NCBI GenBank assembly: GCA_028554795.2
Contig: CM068827.1
Span: 73,240,809-73,304,808, forward strand
Direction of reading: 5' to 3'
Source of the DNA: Sinohyriopsis cumingii
Lineage: Eukaryota > Mollusca > Bivalvia > Unionida > Unionidae
DNA length: 64,000 bases
Shown: positions 63,250 through 64,000 of the stretch, piece after piece
How positions within the stretch are numbered: the first letter of the stretch is position 1
How the letters are laid out: each line of letters opens with the position of its first letter
Position numbers and translations under genes: made by a program
The notes under the pieces: generated by a model
What the model was told of the DNA's origin: nothing
The model's database searches: none
The model's input: the letters and a program-made list of their open reading frames with translations, nothing else

Positions 63250-63659
63250 CTAGGGATTGTATCGCAGGCGTAGTAACATTTGTTTCAGGCTCCTTAACTC
63301 TGCTAAAATGTCTAAGAGTACGGTCACCGTTTGGATTTCACTACTCTCTTTCTCTCCTGGACCTTGCCTCTTCTTCTGCTAGCTCGTTCTGCTTCTTTCT
63401 GCTTTTGTAAGATATTCTCCAATTCGTCTTTCTGTCTCTGCTTAAAATTCTCGACGTGTGATAAAGAATCAAAAGGGGGCAAAGGTAGTGGTATGGGAAC
63501 AATGTCTTGCGAAGAAGAAAGAAAATCGACTAAATCTCAATTAAAATCGACCTCATCCGGATATTGGCCTGTATGGACTTTGGTAGCTTCTACTATACCA
63601 TCGCTTCTCATCTCCACGGCCGGTGCACACCAACTCAATGTCGTCTTAGTTTCCGTCAT
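63250..63659 (-). pseudogene. coiled-coil ORF downstream of a TATA box
   Basis: An ATG at 63657-63659 opens MTETKTTLSWCAPAVEMRSD and DEVDFN, then TGA at 63537-63539, then in the same frame DLVDFLSSSQDIVPIPLPLP and a charged helix FKQRQKDELENILQKQKEAE followed by Arg/Lys residues to TGA at 63324-63326. In the next phase a leucine-rich helix (LLDILAELRSLKQML) continues to 63250, suggesting one frameshift. A minus-strand TATA (CTATATAG, about 63709-63716) lies about 50 bp upstream of the ATG. Proline-rich segment plus coiled coil suggests a structural or regulatory protein; family not recognised. Confidence 0.5.
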
Positions 63660-63699
63660 GTTTGAAAACTGTGTCGCATGGAGTGACTGCGCACAGACG

Positions 63700-63850
63700 C
63701 TAGCGCATCTATATAGGGAATGTGACGTCACAGTCCGCTCTCTTCGGATTGGAAGACTGACTCCGTGTTGTGACTGAATTTTGTAACGCCTGTTTCGATT
63801 GGTGAATAAATTCAATCCGTTTCGATCCGCATTTCCCCTATAAATAACCG
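63700..63850. promoter_or_regulatory. divergent promoter region with CRE-like palindrome
   Basis: Contains CTATATAG at about 63709-63716 (usable on the minus strand for the ORF starting at 63659) and the palindrome TGACGTCA at 63722-63729, a perfect CREB/ATF-type site. Also present is CTATAAATA at about 63839-63846 on the plus strand, about 45 bp ahead of the ATG at 63889. The layout mirrors 62356-62396. Confidence 0.5.
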
Positions 63851-63888
63851 CAGTTCGTTTCATTCCCATCAACTGTTCTCGTCTCAAA

Positions 63889-64000
63889 ATGTGGACTAAT
63901 GTTGAATCGTCTACTCTCGTATCGTCGATACTGTTCGGTACGGACTTACCCATGTATGTTAGATCATTATGGATAATTATCAGGATCACGGATACGAGTG
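63889..64000 (+). CDS. 5-prime end of an unrecognised ORF, runs out of the window
   Basis: An ATG at 63889-63891 in the context CTCAAAATGTGG opens a frame (MWTNVESSTLVSSILFGTDL) that stays open to the window end (37 codons). A TATA box lies about 45 bp upstream with a pyrimidine-rich leader, a reasonable promoter-to-ATG arrangement. The product cannot be named from so short a piece; it is probably another gene of the Polinton because the element's right end has not been reached. Confidence 0.4.
   Translation, partial: MWTNVESSTLVSSILFGTDLPMYVRSLWIIIRITDTS

Larger units (their letters stand above)
50690..64000 (-). mobile_element. Polinton/Maverick (adintovirus-like) element, degenerate, right end outside window
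   Basis: Hallmark genes of a Polinton lie together, mostly on the minus strand: protein-primed polymerase B, packaging ATPase, chromodomain integrase, minor and major capsid proteins. Small conserved ORFs of the type typical for these elements lie between them. The region is visibly more GC-rich than the flanking DNA. At about 50690 homology to the major capsid protein stops in mid-gene, so the left end is truncated by deletion or by another insertion. The right end and both terminal inverted repeats are not seen. Complete Polintons are usually 15-20 kb. Stops and frameshifts in almost every gene show that the copy is inactive. No adenain-type protease was recognised. Confidence 0.93.

Noticed and set aside
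63331-63777. 148-codon plus frame with leucine-rich start
   Set aside because: Antisense to the minus-strand coiled-coil ORF, which has the better codon character and a TATA box.

Overview
The window is AT-rich, gene-poor animal DNA crowded with micro- and minisatellites, tRNA-derived SINE copies and decayed transposons. It reads as an invertebrate, most likely lophotrochozoan and probably a mollusc. That inference rests on the style of the SINEs (tails of AAC repeats next to a TGACGTTAGACC-like block), the tandem-domain secreted chitin deacetylase-like gene, and the mixture of LINE, Polinton and minisatellite DNA. The species cannot be fixed from sequence alone. A 100-N assembly gap lies at 15836-15935.

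Layout. 0-4.2 kb: a 36-bp minisatellite (1.5-2.5 kb), a 26-bp minisatellite (3.2-3.5 kb) and a long TA microsatellite. 4.9-7.7 kb: a decayed non-LTR retrotransposon (endonuclease and reverse transcriptase remnants, minus strand). 7.7-31 kb: mostly non-coding DNA with SINEs, a 51-bp minisatellite split by a SINE (22.1-22.7 kb) and a 21-bp minisatellite with higher-order structure (22.75-24.05 kb). 31.9-33.2 kb: relic of a viral or transposon-type family-B DNA polymerase. 38.5-39.4 kb: old tandem repeat of about 147 bp. 41.26-44.73 kb: the only clearly intact gene, a single open frame for a 1157-residue secreted protein with two chitin-deacetylase (CE4) domains, the second of which has lost its metal-binding histidines. 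45-50.7 kb: non-coding DNA with one more SINE.

50.7 kb to the right edge: a large, visibly more GC-rich relic of a Polinton/Maverick (adintovirus-like) element, mostly on the minus strand. Reading leftwards from about 62.3 kb it carries protein-primed DNA polymerase B, a BIR (inhibitor-of-apoptosis type) domain gene, small conserved ORFs, a genome-packaging ATPase, basic/core-like ORFs, an integrase with a chromodomain, a membrane ORF, a minor capsid remnant and a major capsid protein cut off at about 50.69 kb. Nearly every gene carries stops, frameshifts or lost catalytic residues, so this is a dead copy. At the right are a plus-strand zinc-knuckle gene and two further divergent ORFs, with paired back-to-back TATA promoters. 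These point to early/late or bidirectional transcription units in the live ancestor. No maturation protease was recognised, and the right end lies beyond the window.

How the parts fit: polymerase plus integrase account for replication and insertion, ATPase plus capsid genes for virion-like packaging, and the BIR gene would be a host-interaction (anti-apoptotic) accessory. This last gene is the most interesting cargo in the window.
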